Origin: an uncultured Prevotella sp.
GTDB taxonomy: Bacteria > Bacteroidota > Bacteroidia > Bacteroidales > Bacteroidaceae
Direction: 5' to 3'
Length of the DNA stretch: 42,197 nucleotides
NCBI GenBank assembly: GCA_900315765.1
Contig: ONAK01000064.1
Coordinates: 1 to 42,197, forward strand
The position numbers were made by a program, and so were the translations under genes. Shown here one piece after another: positions 8,128-17,219 of the stretch. Position 1 is the stretch's first letter. Every line of letters starts with the position of its first letter. The notes below the pieces were generated by a model, which saw nothing but the letters and a program-made list of their open reading frames with translations, was not told the origin of the DNA and did not search any database.

Positions 8128-11100
8128 ATGAAGGATAATATGACAAAAAGAAAGCAAACTCAAGCAAACCAAAAAGGACTCTATCAGAGCGACTATGAGC
8201 ATGATGCTTGCGGCGTTGGAATGGTAGTGAACATCCACGGCGGAAAGAGTCACGATCTGGTGGACAATGCACTGAAGGTGCTGGAAAACATGGAACATCG
8301 TGGAGCTGAGACTCGCGATAAGACTGGTGATGGTGCCGGTATTATGGTACAGATTCCACATGAGTTTATTCTGTTGCAGGGTATCCCAGTACCTGAAAAG
8401 GGTAAATACGGCACTGGTCTGGTATTCCTGCCAAAGGACGCACAGGCGCAGCAGGAAATTCTGAGCGTGATGATTGAGGAGATTGAGCGCGAAGGACTGA
8501 CACTGATGCACCTAAGGGCTGTGCCTACTAATCCTGAGGTTCTTGGTGCTGCTGCTCGCGAGGTTGAGCCAGACATCAAGCAGATTTTCGTAACAGGCAT
8601 AGCCGATGAGGATGTGCCTGTGTTTGAGCGTATATTATATAAGGTACGCAAGCGTATAGAAAACCGTATCGACAACGAGGACTTCTACATCTGCTCGCTG
8701 TCGAACAAGAATATTATCTATAAGGGAATGCTTACTAGCGGACAGCTGCGTCGCTACTTCCCTGATTTGTCGAATGATTATTTTACAAGTGGACTGGCGC
8801 TGGTACACTCGCGCTTCTCTACTAACACATTCCCAAAGTGGAAGCTGGCTCAGCCATTCCGTCTGTTGGCCCACAACGGTGAAATTAACACCATTCGTGG
8901 TAACCGTGGTTGGATGAAGGCTCGTGAGAGCGTGCTGAACAGCGAGGCACTGGGCGATATCAAGGACCTGCGCCCCATCGTGCAGGAAGGAATGAGTGAT
9001 TCGGCCAGCTTGGACAACGTGTTTGAGTTCCTGATGCTGAGCGGACTCTCATTGCCACAGGCCATGGCTATCCTTGTGCCTGAGAGCTTTAACGACAAGA
9101 ACCCCATCAGTGAAGACCTGAAGGCTTTCTACGAGTATCATTCAATCTTGATGGAGCCATGGGACGGACCTGCAGCGCTGCTGTTCAGCGATGGTCGCTA
9201 TGCAGGAGGTATGCTGGATCGTAACGGTCTGCGCCCAAGCCGTTACACAATCACTAAGGGTGGTATGATGGTTGTGGCCAGTGAGGTTGGTGTTATGGAC
9301 TTTGAGCCAGGCGACGTGGTATCTAAGGGCCGTCTGCAGCCAGGTAAGATTCTGCTGATTGATACACAGGAGGGTAAGATATACTACGATGGTGAGATAA
9401 AGGAGCAGTTGGCTAAGGCTCACCCTTATCGTGAGTGGTTGAACGAGAACCGTGTGCAGCTGGAGAAACTGAAGAGCGGACGTAAGGTTGACAACGGTGT
9501 GAGCGATTTTGATAAGAAGCTCATCACCTTCGGCTTTGGTCAGGAGGATATCGACAAGACCATCATTCCTATGGCAACAGCTGGTCAGGAGCCTGTAGCT
9601 GCTATGGGTAATGACACACCGCTGGCTGTCATCTCAGATCGTCCACAGGTGCTGTTCAACTATTTCCGTCAACAGTTTGCTCAGGTTACTAACCCTGCCA
9701 TCGACCCTATCCGTGAGGAGTTGGTAATGAGTTTGACAGAGTACATCGGTGCTGTAGGAACCAACATCCTTACACCTGATGCATCTAACTGTAAGATGGT
9801 ACGTCTGCCACAGCCAGTGCTGACAAATACACAACTTGACATACTTTGTAACATCCGCTATAAGGGCTTTAAGACACAGAAGCTCGCCATGCTGTTCGAG
9901 ATATCACAGGGCGAGGAAGGTCTGCGTAAGGCTCTTGATGACCTGTGTCATCAGGCCGAGGCTAGTGTTGACGAGGGTGTTAACTACATTATCCTCTCTG
10001 ACCGTGACATCGATGAGAAGCATGCTGCTATCCCTTCACTGTTGGCTGTAAGTGCTGTTCACCACTATCTGATCAGCGTGGGCAAGCGCGTACAGACAGC
10101 TCTGATTGTTGAGAGTGGTGAGATTCGTGAGACCATGCATGCAGCCCTGCTGCTGGGTTATGGTGCCAGCGCACTCTGTCCATACATGACATTCGCCATC
10201 CTCGACGACCTGGTAAAGCATCACAAGATCCAGGAGGAGTATGCTACTGCCGAGAAGAACTACATCAAGGCTGTGGATAAGGGCTTGAAGAAGATTATGA
10301 GTAAGATGGGTATAAGTACCATCCGTTCATATCGTGGAGCCAAGATTTTCGAGAGCATCGGTCTGAGCGAAGACCTGCTGCGCCGCTACTTCGGTACAGA
10401 GGTGAGCACCATCGGAGGTGTTGGTCTGAAGGAGATTGCACGCGATGCTATCGCCCTGCATGAGGCTGCCAAAGAGCAGAGCTTCTTGCAGAACCAGGGA
10501 CTCTTTGCATGGCGCAAGGATGGTATCAAGCACGCCTGGAACCCAGAGACAATCGCAAAACTGCAACTTGCTACCCGTCAGGGTAACTATGATAAGTTTA
10601 AGGATTGGGCAAAGATTGTTGATGAAAAGGAAAGCCCAATCTTTATCCGCGACTTCTTTGGTTGGAAGAAGGCAGCTAAGCCAACTCCTATTGACGAGGT
10701 TGAGCCTGTAGAGAGCATCGTTAAGCACTTTGTAACAGGTGCAATGTCGTTTGGTGCTTTGAGTATTGAGGCCCACGAGGCTTTGGCACTGGCCATGAAC
10801 AAACTGGGTGCACGCAGTAACACTGGTGAGGGTGGTGAGGACAACGCCCGTTATCACTCAGAGGTTGATGGTGTAAGCCTGAGCTCAAAGACCAAGCAGA
10901 TAGCATCAGGACGCTTCGGTGTGACAGCCGAGTATCTGGTGAATGCTGAGGAGATACAGATTAAGGTGGCACAGGGTGCTAAGCCTGGTGAGGGCGGACA
11001 GCTGCCTGGATTCAAGGTAAACGAGATTATTGCCAAGACACGTAACGCTATCCCTGGCATCTCGCTCATCTCGCCTCCACCTCATCATGATATCTATTCG

Positions 11101-12636
11101 ATCGAGGACCTGGCTCAGCTCATCTTCGACCTTAAGAATATCAACCCAACAGCTGCTGTGAGCGTTAAGCTGGTAGCCGAGAGTGGTGTAGGAACCATTG
11201 CTGCTGGTGTAGCCAAGGCTAAGGCCGACCTGATTGTTATCAGTGGTGCCGAGGGTGGTACAGGTGCAAGTCCTGCATCAAGTATGCGTTTCGCAGGTAT
11301 CTCGCCTGAAATCGGTCTTGCTGAGACTCAGCAGACGCTGGTGATCAATGGTCTGCGTAATCAGGTTCGTCTGCAGACCGATGGACAACTTAAGACTGCT
11401 AAGGACGTTATCATTATGGCTATGTTGGGAGCCGATGAGTTCTCGTTTGGAACATTGCCACTGATTGTTCTGGGCTGTGTGATGATGCGTAAGTGTAATA
11501 CCAATACCTGTCCAATGGGTGTGGCCACCCAGAACCCAGAGCTGCGTAAGCACTTCGAGGGTCGTTCAGAGTATGTCGTTAACTTCTTCACTTTCCTTGC
11601 CGAGCAGGTGCGTGAGTACCTCGCAGAGATCGGTGTGAAGAGTCTGAAGGAGATTATCGGACACACAGAGCTCATCGAGGTAGACACTACCAACGCTACT
11701 GACAAGCAGAAGACCATCGATTTCGCACGCCTGCTGCACAAGCCTGACACAGACAAGGCTCTGTATTGGGACCGTGGTGCCTTTACCAAGGTTACAGGCG
11801 TGAAGGATGAGGAGATTATCAAGGCAGCCGAGAAGGCTATCAACGATGGTGAGGAGGTAACACTCGACTATGCTATCAAGAATACCGACCGTGCCGTTAC
11901 CACAATGCTGAGTGGTGTCATTGCCAAGAAATATGGCGAGGCTGGTCTGCCTGATGATACTATCAATATCAAGTTCAAAGGCTCAGCCGGTCAGAGCTTT
12001 GGTGCATTTGCTGTAAAGGGTGTGAACCTGAAGCTCGAGGGTGAGTGTAACGACTACTTCGGAAAGGGACTCTCTGGCGGTCGCATTTCGATTCTGCCTC
12101 CAGCCCGAAGTGGTGAGGATTTCCATGCCGAGGATAACATCATCGCTGGTAACACAGGATTGTATGGTGCCACCTCAGGTGAACTCTATATCAATGGTAA
12201 GGTGGGTGAGCGCTTTGGTGTGCGCAACTCAGGTGCCATCGCTGTGATTGAAGGTGCAGGCGACCACTGCTGCGAGTATATGACTGGCGGACGTGTGGTA
12301 GTACTGGGCGATACTGGTCGTAACTTCGCTGCTGGTATGAGTGGTGGTGTGGCCTATGTTTGGGATCGCAAGCACAACTTTGACTACTTCTGTAATATGG
12401 ATATGGTTGAAATCAACCTGGTTGAGGACAGCGTATCGCGTAAGGAACTGCTTGAGCTCATCCGTCAGCACTACTTGCACACAGGTTCTGCATTGGCTGG
12501 ACGTATGCTCGACAATTGGAACCACTACTGCGAGGAATTCGTACAGGTTGTGCCTATCGAGTACAAGCGCGTTCTGCAGGAAGAGCAGATGAACAAGCTG
12601 CGCCAGAAGATTGCAGACATGCAGCGAGACTATTAA
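8128..12636 (+). CDS. gltB: Glutamate synthase, large (alpha) subunit
   Basis: GltB hydrolyses glutamine and uses the ammonia with 2-oxoglutarate to make glutamate; electrons come from GltD. The 1502-residue protein has the usual order. First comes a short propeptide, then the Ntn glutaminase with nucleophile C28 in HDACGVG. A central domain is followed by the FMN synthase domain (TGEGGEDNARY; KPGEGGQLPG; GAEGGTGASP). The 3Fe-4S ligands are C1117, C1123 and C1128 in GCVMMRKCNTNTCPMG. The GXGXG-type beta-helix domain is last. The ATG at 8128 is used; an in-frame ATG at 8140 is possible. It is first of gltB-gltD-dapF and, with GlnN, forms the GS-GOGAT cycle. Confidence 0.97.
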   Translation: MKDNMTKRKQTQANQKGLYQSDYEHDACGVGMVVNIHGGKSHDLVDNALKVLENMEHRGAETRDKTGDGAGIMVQIPHEFILLQGIPVPEKGKYGTGLVFLPKDAQAQQEILSVMIEEIEREGLTLMHLRAVPTNPEVLGAAAREVEPDIKQIFVTGIADEDVPVFERILYKVRKRIENRIDNEDFYICSLSNKNIIYKGMLTSGQLRRYFPDLSNDYFTSGLALVHSRFSTNTFPKWKLAQPFRLLAHNGEINTIRGNRGWMKARESVLNSEALGDIKDLRPIVQEGMSDSASLDNVFEFLMLSGLSLPQAMAILVPESFNDKNPISEDLKAFYEYHSILMEPWDGPAALLFSDGRYAGGMLDRNGLRPSRYTITKGGMMVVASEVGVMDFEPGDVVSKGRLQPGKILLIDTQEGKIYYDGEIKEQLAKAHPYREWLNENRVQLEKLKSGRKVDNGVSDFDKKLITFGFGQEDIDKTIIPMATAGQEPVAAMGNDTPLAVISDRPQVLFNYFRQQFAQVTNPAIDPIREELVMSLTEYIGAVGTNILTPDASNCKMVRLPQPVLTNTQLDILCNIRYKGFKTQKLAMLFEISQGEEGLRKALDDLCHQAEASVDEGVNYIILSDRDIDEKHAAIPSLLAVSAVHHYLISVGKRVQTALIVESGEIRETMHAALLLGYGASALCPYMTFAILDDLVKHHKIQEEYATAEKNYIKAVDKGLKKIMSKMGISTIRSYRGAKIFESIGLSEDLLRRYFGTEVSTIGGVGLKEIARDAIALHEAAKEQSFLQNQGLFAWRKDGIKHAWNPETIAKLQLATRQGNYDKFKDWAKIVDEKESPIFIRDFFGWKKAAKPTPIDEVEPVESIVKHFVTGAMSFGALSIEAHEALALAMNKLGARSNTGEGGEDNARYHSEVDGVSLSSKTKQIASGRFGVTAEYLVNAEEIQIKVAQGAKPGEGGQLPGFKVNEIIAKTRNAIPGISLISPPPHHDIYSIEDLAQLIFDLKNINPTAAVSVKLVAESGVGTIAAGVAKAKADLIVISGAEGGTGASPASSMRFAGISPEIGLAETQQTLVINGLRNQVRLQTDGQLKTAKDVIIMAMLGADEFSFGTLPLIVLGCVMMRKCNTNTCPMGVATQNPELRKHFEGRSEYVVNFFTFLAEQVREYLAEIGVKSLKEIIGHTELIEVDTTNATDKQKTIDFARLLHKPDTDKALYWDRGAFTKVTGVKDEEIIKAAEKAINDGEEVTLDYAIKNTDRAVTTMLSGVIAKKYGEAGLPDDTINIKFKGSAGQSFGAFAVKGVNLKLEGECNDYFGKGLSGGRISILPPARSGEDFHAEDNIIAGNTGLYGATSGELYINGKVGERFGVRNSGAIAVIEGAGDHCCEYMTGGRVVVLGDTGRNFAAGMSGGVAYVWDRKHNFDYFCNMDMVEINLVEDSVSRKELLELIRQHYLHTGSALAGRMLDNWNHYCEEFVQVVPIEYKRVLQEEQMNKLRQKIADMQRDY

Positions 12637-12668
12637 TCATTAATGTTTAATGTTTAATCTTTAATGTA
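12634..12668. repeat. Heptamer array, 5 units of TAATGTT type
   Basis: TAATCAT, TAATGTT, TAATGTT, TAATCTT and TAATGTA run directly from the gltB stop codon to just before the gltD start. The whole gltB-gltD spacer is built of this array. Confidence 0.8.
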
Positions 12669-12671
12669 AAA

Positions 12672-13901
12672 ATGGGAAATCCAAAAGCATTTTTAGAGAT
12701 ACACCGCCAGGAGGCGGGATACCGTCCGATTCACGATAGAATCCATGACTTTGGCGAGGTAGAGCAGACGCTCAGCACTCGCGAACGTAAACTGCAGGCA
12801 TCGCGCTGTATGGACTGTGGCGTTCCTTTCTGCCACTGGGCCTGTCCGCTGGGCAACAAAGCTCCAGAGTGGAATGATGCTCTGTACAAAGGCGATTGGG
12901 AGTTGGCTTATCGCTTACTTAATAGTACTAACCCCTTCCCAGAATTCACTGGTCGCATCTGTCCCGCTTTGTGTGAGAAGGCCTGTGTTCTGAACCGTTT
13001 TAACCACGAGCCAACAACTAATCGCGAAGACGAGTGCGCCATCACTGAGATGGCTTTCCAGGAGGGATTCATCCAGCCCAAGACTGACATTGAGCGTAAT
13101 GGCAAGAAGGTGGCAGTTATTGGTGCTGGTCCTGCCGGACTGGCTGCTGCCAACGATCTGAATCTGATGGGCTACAAAGTAACGGTGTTCGAAAAGAACG
13201 AGGCTGCTGGCGGCCTGCTCCGCTACGGTATCCCCAACTTCAAACTGAATAAGGCCATCATCGATCGCCGCATAAAACTACTTGAGGCCGAAGGCATCGA
13301 GTTTAAATACGGTGAGGCAATAGAGGTGAACGATGCGTTTGCTAAGCAGTTTGATGCTGTGGTGATATCTACAGGAACTCCTACTGCTCGTGATCTTAAG
13401 GCTCCTGGCCGCGAACTCAAAGGCGTACATTTCGCTCTCGAAATGCTGTCACAGCAGAATCGTGTGCTGGCAGGTATGGAGTTCTCTAAGGACGAACGCG
13501 TAACAGCTAAGGGTAAGGACGTGCTTGTGATTGGTGGTGGTGATACTGGTAGCGACTGTATTGGTACTGCTCACCGTCAGGGTTGCAAGAGCGTTACTCA
13601 GATTGAGATTATGCCAAAGCCCGTTGAAGGTCCTGAGGATCCACAGAACCCCTGGCCAAACTGGCCTCGCACCCTCAAGACCACTTCAAGTCACGAGGAG
13701 GGTTGCACACGCCGTTGGAACATAAACACCTTGGAGTTCATAGGTAAAGACGGTAAGCTTACTGGCGTAAAAGTTCAGGAGATTGACTGGAAGCCGCTGA
13801 GCTCGTGCTTTTGGCTATGGGATTCCTTAAGCCAGAGCATCCAGAATATCCTAAGAACGTATTCGTATGTGGTGACTCTGCTAATGGTGCAAGTCTTGTA
13901 G
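12672..13901 (+). CDS. gltD: Glutamate synthase small (beta) subunit, frameshifted near the C-terminus
   Basis: GltD passes electrons from NAD(P)H through FAD and Fe-S clusters to GltB. Visible parts are the N-terminal cysteine motifs (CMDCGVPFCHWACPLG; GRICPALCEKAC), the FAD motif VIGAGPAGLAAAND and the nucleotide motif VIGGGDTGSDC. From residue 375 the reading frame is wrong and runs 35 unrelated residues to a stop at 13901. The proper C-terminus (AELVLLAMGF..., VCGDSANGASLVVRAMASGRQ) continues in another frame from 13796. About 20 residues expected between IDWKP and AELVLLAMG are missing too. This is therefore a small deletion plus frameshift, not a single miscalled base. It is either a broken gene or an assembly error. 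The essential context favours an error. Confidence 0.85.
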   Translation: MGNPKAFLEIHRQEAGYRPIHDRIHDFGEVEQTLSTRERKLQASRCMDCGVPFCHWACPLGNKAPEWNDALYKGDWELAYRLLNSTNPFPEFTGRICPALCEKACVLNRFNHEPTTNREDECAITEMAFQEGFIQPKTDIERNGKKVAVIGAGPAGLAAANDLNLMGYKVTVFEKNEAAGGLLRYGIPNFKLNKAIIDRRIKLLEAEGIEFKYGEAIEVNDAFAKQFDAVVISTGTPTARDLKAPGRELKGVHFALEMLSQQNRVLAGMEFSKDERVTAKGKDVLVIGGGDTGSDCIGTAHRQGCKSVTQIEIMPKPVEGPEDPQNPWPNWPRTLKTTSSHEEGCTRRWNINTLEFIGKDGKLTGVKVQEIDWKPLSSCFWLWDSLSQSIQNILRTYSYVVTLLMVQVL

Positions 13902-13963
13902 TTCGTGCTATGGCCAGCGGACGTCAGACAGCTCAGAAGGTGAATAGCTATCTTGCTAAATAA
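13796..13963 (+). pseudogene. gltD: Out-of-frame C-terminal remnant of gltD
   Basis: In the frame starting GCT at 13796, the sequence encodes AELVLLAMGFLKPEHPEYP, then a segment with VCGDSANGASL and MASGRQTAQ, then a TAA stop at 13961-13963. This is the FAD-binding C-terminus of GltD. It has no start codon of its own and lies 16 bp before dapF. Confidence 0.85.
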
Positions 13964-13979
13964 AAGAAAATAGTCAAAT

Positions 13980-14729
13980 ATGAAAGTTTCTTTCACAAAG
14001 ATGCACGGAGCTGGTAATGACTACATCTACGTCAATGCTATGCAGTTCCCCATCGCCGACCCTGCTAAGGCATCTATCCTTTGGAGCGATCGACATAAAG
14101 GTATTGGCTCTGATGGATTGGTGCTGATTGATAAGTCGACAGTACCTGAGGCTGATTTCTCTATGCGTATTTTCAATGCCGATGGTAGCGAGGCCATGAT
14201 GTGTGGCAACGCATCGCGATGCATAGGCAAACTTTCTGGCGTAAAGGTCTTGAGTCTTCATATAATAGATAATAAGGTAGAAAGCGTGACCGTTGATATG
14301 CTGGAGCCAAGGTTGGAAGACGATAGCCAGTTCCTTCCACATCGTGGTGTGGATCAAGGTACATTCGTATCGATGGGCAATCCGCATTATGTGATTTTTA
14401 CCGACGATGTGGATCAGGTAGGCGAGGCTGGTCGTATATTAGAGCATCACCCGGCCTTTCCGCAGCGCTGTAATATCGAGTTTGCACGTGTCGAGGCAGA
14501 TGGTACCATCCGCACCCGTGTTTGGGAGCGAGGTAGTGGTATTACACAGGCTTGTGGTACTGGCGCTTGTGCTACGGCTGTGGCTGCTGCCCTCACAGGA
14601 AAGTCTGGACGCACATCGCAGATTGTGATGGATGGCGGCACGCTCAGTATCGAGTGGTGCGAATCGGATAATCATGTATATATGACAGGTCCTGCGGAAT
14701 TTGTCTTCGATGGAGAAATATTTTATTAA
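13980..14729 (+). CDS. dapF: Diaminopimelate epimerase (apparently with an internal deletion)
   Basis: DapF epimerises LL- to meso-diaminopimelate, directly after DapL. Both catalytic cysteines are present: C75 in MCGNASRC and C192 in [27 protein letters not shown] and SMGNPHYV are family motifs. The protein has 249 residues against about 270 for the family. The shortfall lies between K84 and L85. In E. coli DapF about 18 residues separate the CGNxxRC segment from the following strand, and here they are absent, in frame. Losing a helix and strand of the N-terminal domain would probably harm the enzyme. It is the last gene of the gltB-gltD-dapF unit. Confidence 0.92.
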   Translation: MKVSFTKMHGAGNDYIYVNAMQFPIADPAKASILWSDRHKGIGSDGLVLIDKSTVPEADFSMRIFNADGSEAMMCGNASRCIGKLSGVKVLSLHIIDNKVESVTVDMLEPRLEDDSQFLPHRGVDQGTFVSMGNPHYVIFTDDVDQVGEAGRILEHHPAFPQRCNIEFARVEADGTIRTRVWERGSGITQACGTGACATAVAAALTGKSGRTSQIVMDGGTLSIEWCESDNHVYMTGPAEFVFDGEIFY

Positions 14730-14753
14730 TGGATTATTACTTTTTAGTTACAG

Positions 14754-14793
14754 ATTGTAAGTAAACATCATTGTAATACTTACAATTTGTAAC
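14754..14793 (+). promoter_or_regulatory. Candidate nitrogen operator, copy C (glnN)
   Basis: ATTGTAAGTAAAC is followed by the palindrome TTACAA-T-TTGTAA (14780-14792), whose centre is 69 bp before the glnN -7 box. This copy also holds the perfect inverted repeat ATTGTAA-TAC-TTACAAT. A further GTGTAAGCAAA word lies in the glnN leader near 14881. Confidence 0.75.
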
Positions 14794-14854
14794 TTTCAAT
14801 TAAAAAGAAGATAAATAGTGTTGTTAAACAACATGATTTGCTATCAAATTGTCG

Positions 14855-14862
14855 TATCTTTG
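14855..14862 (+). promoter_or_regulatory. -7 box of glnN
   Basis: TATCTTTG, followed by CA, 58 bp ahead of glnN. It is preceded by GCTATCAAATTGTCG, which parallels the gltB promoter base for base except at a few positions. Confidence 0.75.
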
Positions 14863-14919
14863 CATCGAAATCATAACAAAGTGTAAGCAAATCGTATAAC
14901 AAACATAAAAAGATTGATT

Positions 14920-17133
14920 ATGGAAGCATTAAGATTTCAGGTTGTCGGCGAGGCTTTTAAAAAGAAGCCCCTCGACGTAAAAGCCCCAAGTGAGAGACCT
15001 TACGAGTATTTTGGTAAGAAGGTCTTCAATCGTGAGAAAATGTACAAGTACCTTCCAAAGGATGTGTACCAGAAGATGATTGACGTTATCGATAATGGTT
15101 CACGTCTGGATCGCGCTGTGGCCGATGCTGTAGCCGCTGGCATGAAGCAGTGGGCAGTTGAGAACGGCGTTACTCACTATACACACTGGTTCCAGCCTCT
15201 TACAGAGGGAACGGCCGAGAAGCACGACTCGTTTATCGAGCACGACGGCAAGGGTGGTATGGTTGAGGAGTTCACTGGTAAGCTGCTTGTTCAGCAGGAG
15301 CCTGATGCATCTTCATTCCCTTCAGGTGGTATCCGCTCTACTTTCGAGGCACGTGGTTACTCTGCCTGGGATCCCACATCTCCTGTATTCATTATCGATG
15401 ATACACTTTGCATCCCCACCGTATTTATCAGTTATAGCGGTGAGGCGCTCGACTATAAAGCTCCATTGAAGCGCGCTCTGCATGCCGTTAACGTAGCTGC
15501 TACCGATGTTTGCCATTACTTTGACCCAGCCGTTAAGAAGGTGCAGAGCAATCTGGGTTGGGAGCAGGAGTACTTCCTTGTTGACGAGGGATTGTATGCT
15601 GCCCGTCCCGACCTGTTGCTCACTGGTCGCACCCTGATGGGTCACGATTCAGCCAAGAACCAGCAGATGGACGACCACTACTTTGGAGCTATCCCTGAGC
15701 GCGTGGCTGCCTTTATGAAGAACTTGGAGTTTGAGGCTCTTGAGTTGGGCATCCCTGTTAAGACGCGTCACAATGAGGTTGCTCCTAACCAGTTCGAGCT
15801 GGCTCCTATTTTCGAGGAGACCAACCTGGCTGTCGACCACAACATGCTGCTGATGTCAGTCATGAAGAAGATTGCCCGTAAGCACGGATTCCGTGTGCTG
15901 TTGCACGAGAAACCATTCGCTGGTATCAATGGCTCGGGTAAGCATAATAACTGGAGCTTGAGCACCGATAACGGCATTCTGCTGCATGCTCCTGGTAAGA
16001 CTGCTGAACAGAACCTGCGCTTTGCAACCTTCATTGTTGAGACACTGATGGGTGTTTACAAGCACAACGGACTGCTGAAGGCTTCTATCATGAGTGCTAC
16101 CAACGCGCATCGTCTGGGTGCTAACGAGGCTCCTCCAGCCATCGTGTCTTCATTCCTTGGCAAGCAGGTTAGCGAGTTGCTCGACCACATCGAGACGGCT
16201 GATAAAGACTTCCTCGCTATGGCTGGCAAACAGGGCCTGAAGATGGATATCCCTGAAATCCCAGAGTTGCTGATCGATAATACCGATCGTAACCGTACTT
16301 CTCCATTTGCTTTCACCGGTAACCGCTTTGAGTTCCGTGCCGTAGGTTCTGAGGCTAACTGTGCCAGCGCTATGATTGCCCTGAACAGTGCCGTGGCCGA
16401 GGCTCTGGTTGACTTCAAGAAGCGTGTCGACGCTCGCATCCCTGAGTTCGAGAAGAAGCTGGCTGGTACCGACCACAGTGCTAAGTTCCATGCCATCATC
16501 GATGTTCTTCGCGAGGATATCAAGACCTGTAAGCCTATCCGCTTTGATGGTAACGGCTACTCTGATGAGTGGGTTGTTGAGGCAGAGAAGCGTGGTCTCG
16601 ATGTTGAGAAGAGCTGTCCGAAGATCTTCGAGCGCTACCTTGATGATGCCAGCATTAAGATGTTTGAGAGTCTGAACGTCATGACAAAGAAGGAGCTCGA
16701 GGCACGTAACGAGGTGAAGTGGGAGACCTACACCAAGAAGATTCAGATTGAGGCTCGCGTGCTTGGCGACCTCTCAATGAACCATATCATCCCTGTGGCT
16801 ACCAGCTATCAGAGCCAGCTGCTTAAGAACGTAGAGAATATGGCAGCTGTATTCCCAGTAGACAAGGCCGAGAAGCTGAATGCACGTAACATCAAGATTA
16901 TCGAGGAGATTGCTGAGCGCACTTCTGCCATCGAAAAGGGTGTTGAAGAGTTGGTAAATGCTCGTAAACTTGCTAACAAGATTGGCGACGAGCACGACAA
17001 AGCTATTGCCTACCACGACACTGTAGCACCCAAACTCGACGAGATTCGTTACCAGATAGACAAGCTCGAACTGATTGTTGACGATGCCCTGTGGCCACTG
17101 CCTAAATATAGAGAGCTACTGTTCATCCGATAA
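14920..17133 (+). CDS. glnN: Glutamine synthetase type III
   Basis: GlnN makes glutamine from glutamate, ammonium and ATP. The 737-residue length is that of the large GSIII class common in Bacteroidota, not GSI (about 470). Typical parts are the N-terminal FPSGGIRSTFEARGY and SAWDPTSPVFI, the active-site stretch RHNEVAPNQFELAPIFE, and NGSGKHNNWSLST. The C-terminal helical region is also typical. I chose the ATG at 14920; two codons upstream is a TTG. It stands alone between its own promoter with operator C and a double hairpin, and closes the nitrogen region. No anomaly in length. Confidence 0.97.
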   Translation: MEALRFQVVGEAFKKKPLDVKAPSERPYEYFGKKVFNREKMYKYLPKDVYQKMIDVIDNGSRLDRAVADAVAAGMKQWAVENGVTHYTHWFQPLTEGTAEKHDSFIEHDGKGGMVEEFTGKLLVQQEPDASSFPSGGIRSTFEARGYSAWDPTSPVFIIDDTLCIPTVFISYSGEALDYKAPLKRALHAVNVAATDVCHYFDPAVKKVQSNLGWEQEYFLVDEGLYAARPDLLLTGRTLMGHDSAKNQQMDDHYFGAIPERVAAFMKNLEFEALELGIPVKTRHNEVAPNQFELAPIFEETNLAVDHNMLLMSVMKKIARKHGFRVLLHEKPFAGINGSGKHNNWSLSTDNGILLHAPGKTAEQNLRFATFIVETLMGVYKHNGLLKASIMSATNAHRLGANEAPPAIVSSFLGKQVSELLDHIETADKDFLAMAGKQGLKMDIPEIPELLIDNTDRNRTSPFAFTGNRFEFRAVGSEANCASAMIALNSAVAEALVDFKKRVDARIPEFEKKLAGTDHSAKFHAIIDVLREDIKTCKPIRFDGNGYSDEWVVEAEKRGLDVEKSCPKIFERYLDDASIKMFESLNVMTKKELEARNEVKWETYTKKIQIEARVLGDLSMNHIIPVATSYQSQLLKNVENMAAVFPVDKAEKLNARNIKIIEEIAERTSAIEKGVEELVNARKLANKIGDEHDKAIAYHDTVAPKLDEIRYQIDKLELIVDDALWPLPKYRELLFIR

Positions 17134-17141
17134 CAGAGACA

Positions 17142-17219
17142 TCAAACAATTCTTTTTTTGGTTGTTTGAAGTTTGCGTGGGGACTTGAAGCTGAGACAGT
17201 TTCGGGTCCCTCTTTTTTT
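17142..17219 (+). terminator. Double hairpin terminator after glnN
   Basis: First comes TCAAACAA paired with TTGTTTGA (17142-17149 with 17162-17169). Then GGGAC pairs with GTCCC (17180-17184 with 17206-17210), followed by a run of seven T. The second hairpin reaches the stop codon of the convergent permease gene. Confidence 0.7.

Noticed and set aside
12634..12668. CRISPR-like or phage attachment repeats
   Set aside because: Units of 7 bp are adjacent without spacers, and no cas or integrase gene is near.
13780..13963. Programmed frameshifting in gltD
   Set aside because: No slippery heptamer or stimulatory hairpin was seen, and residues are missing at the junction, which a ribosomal shift would not cause.
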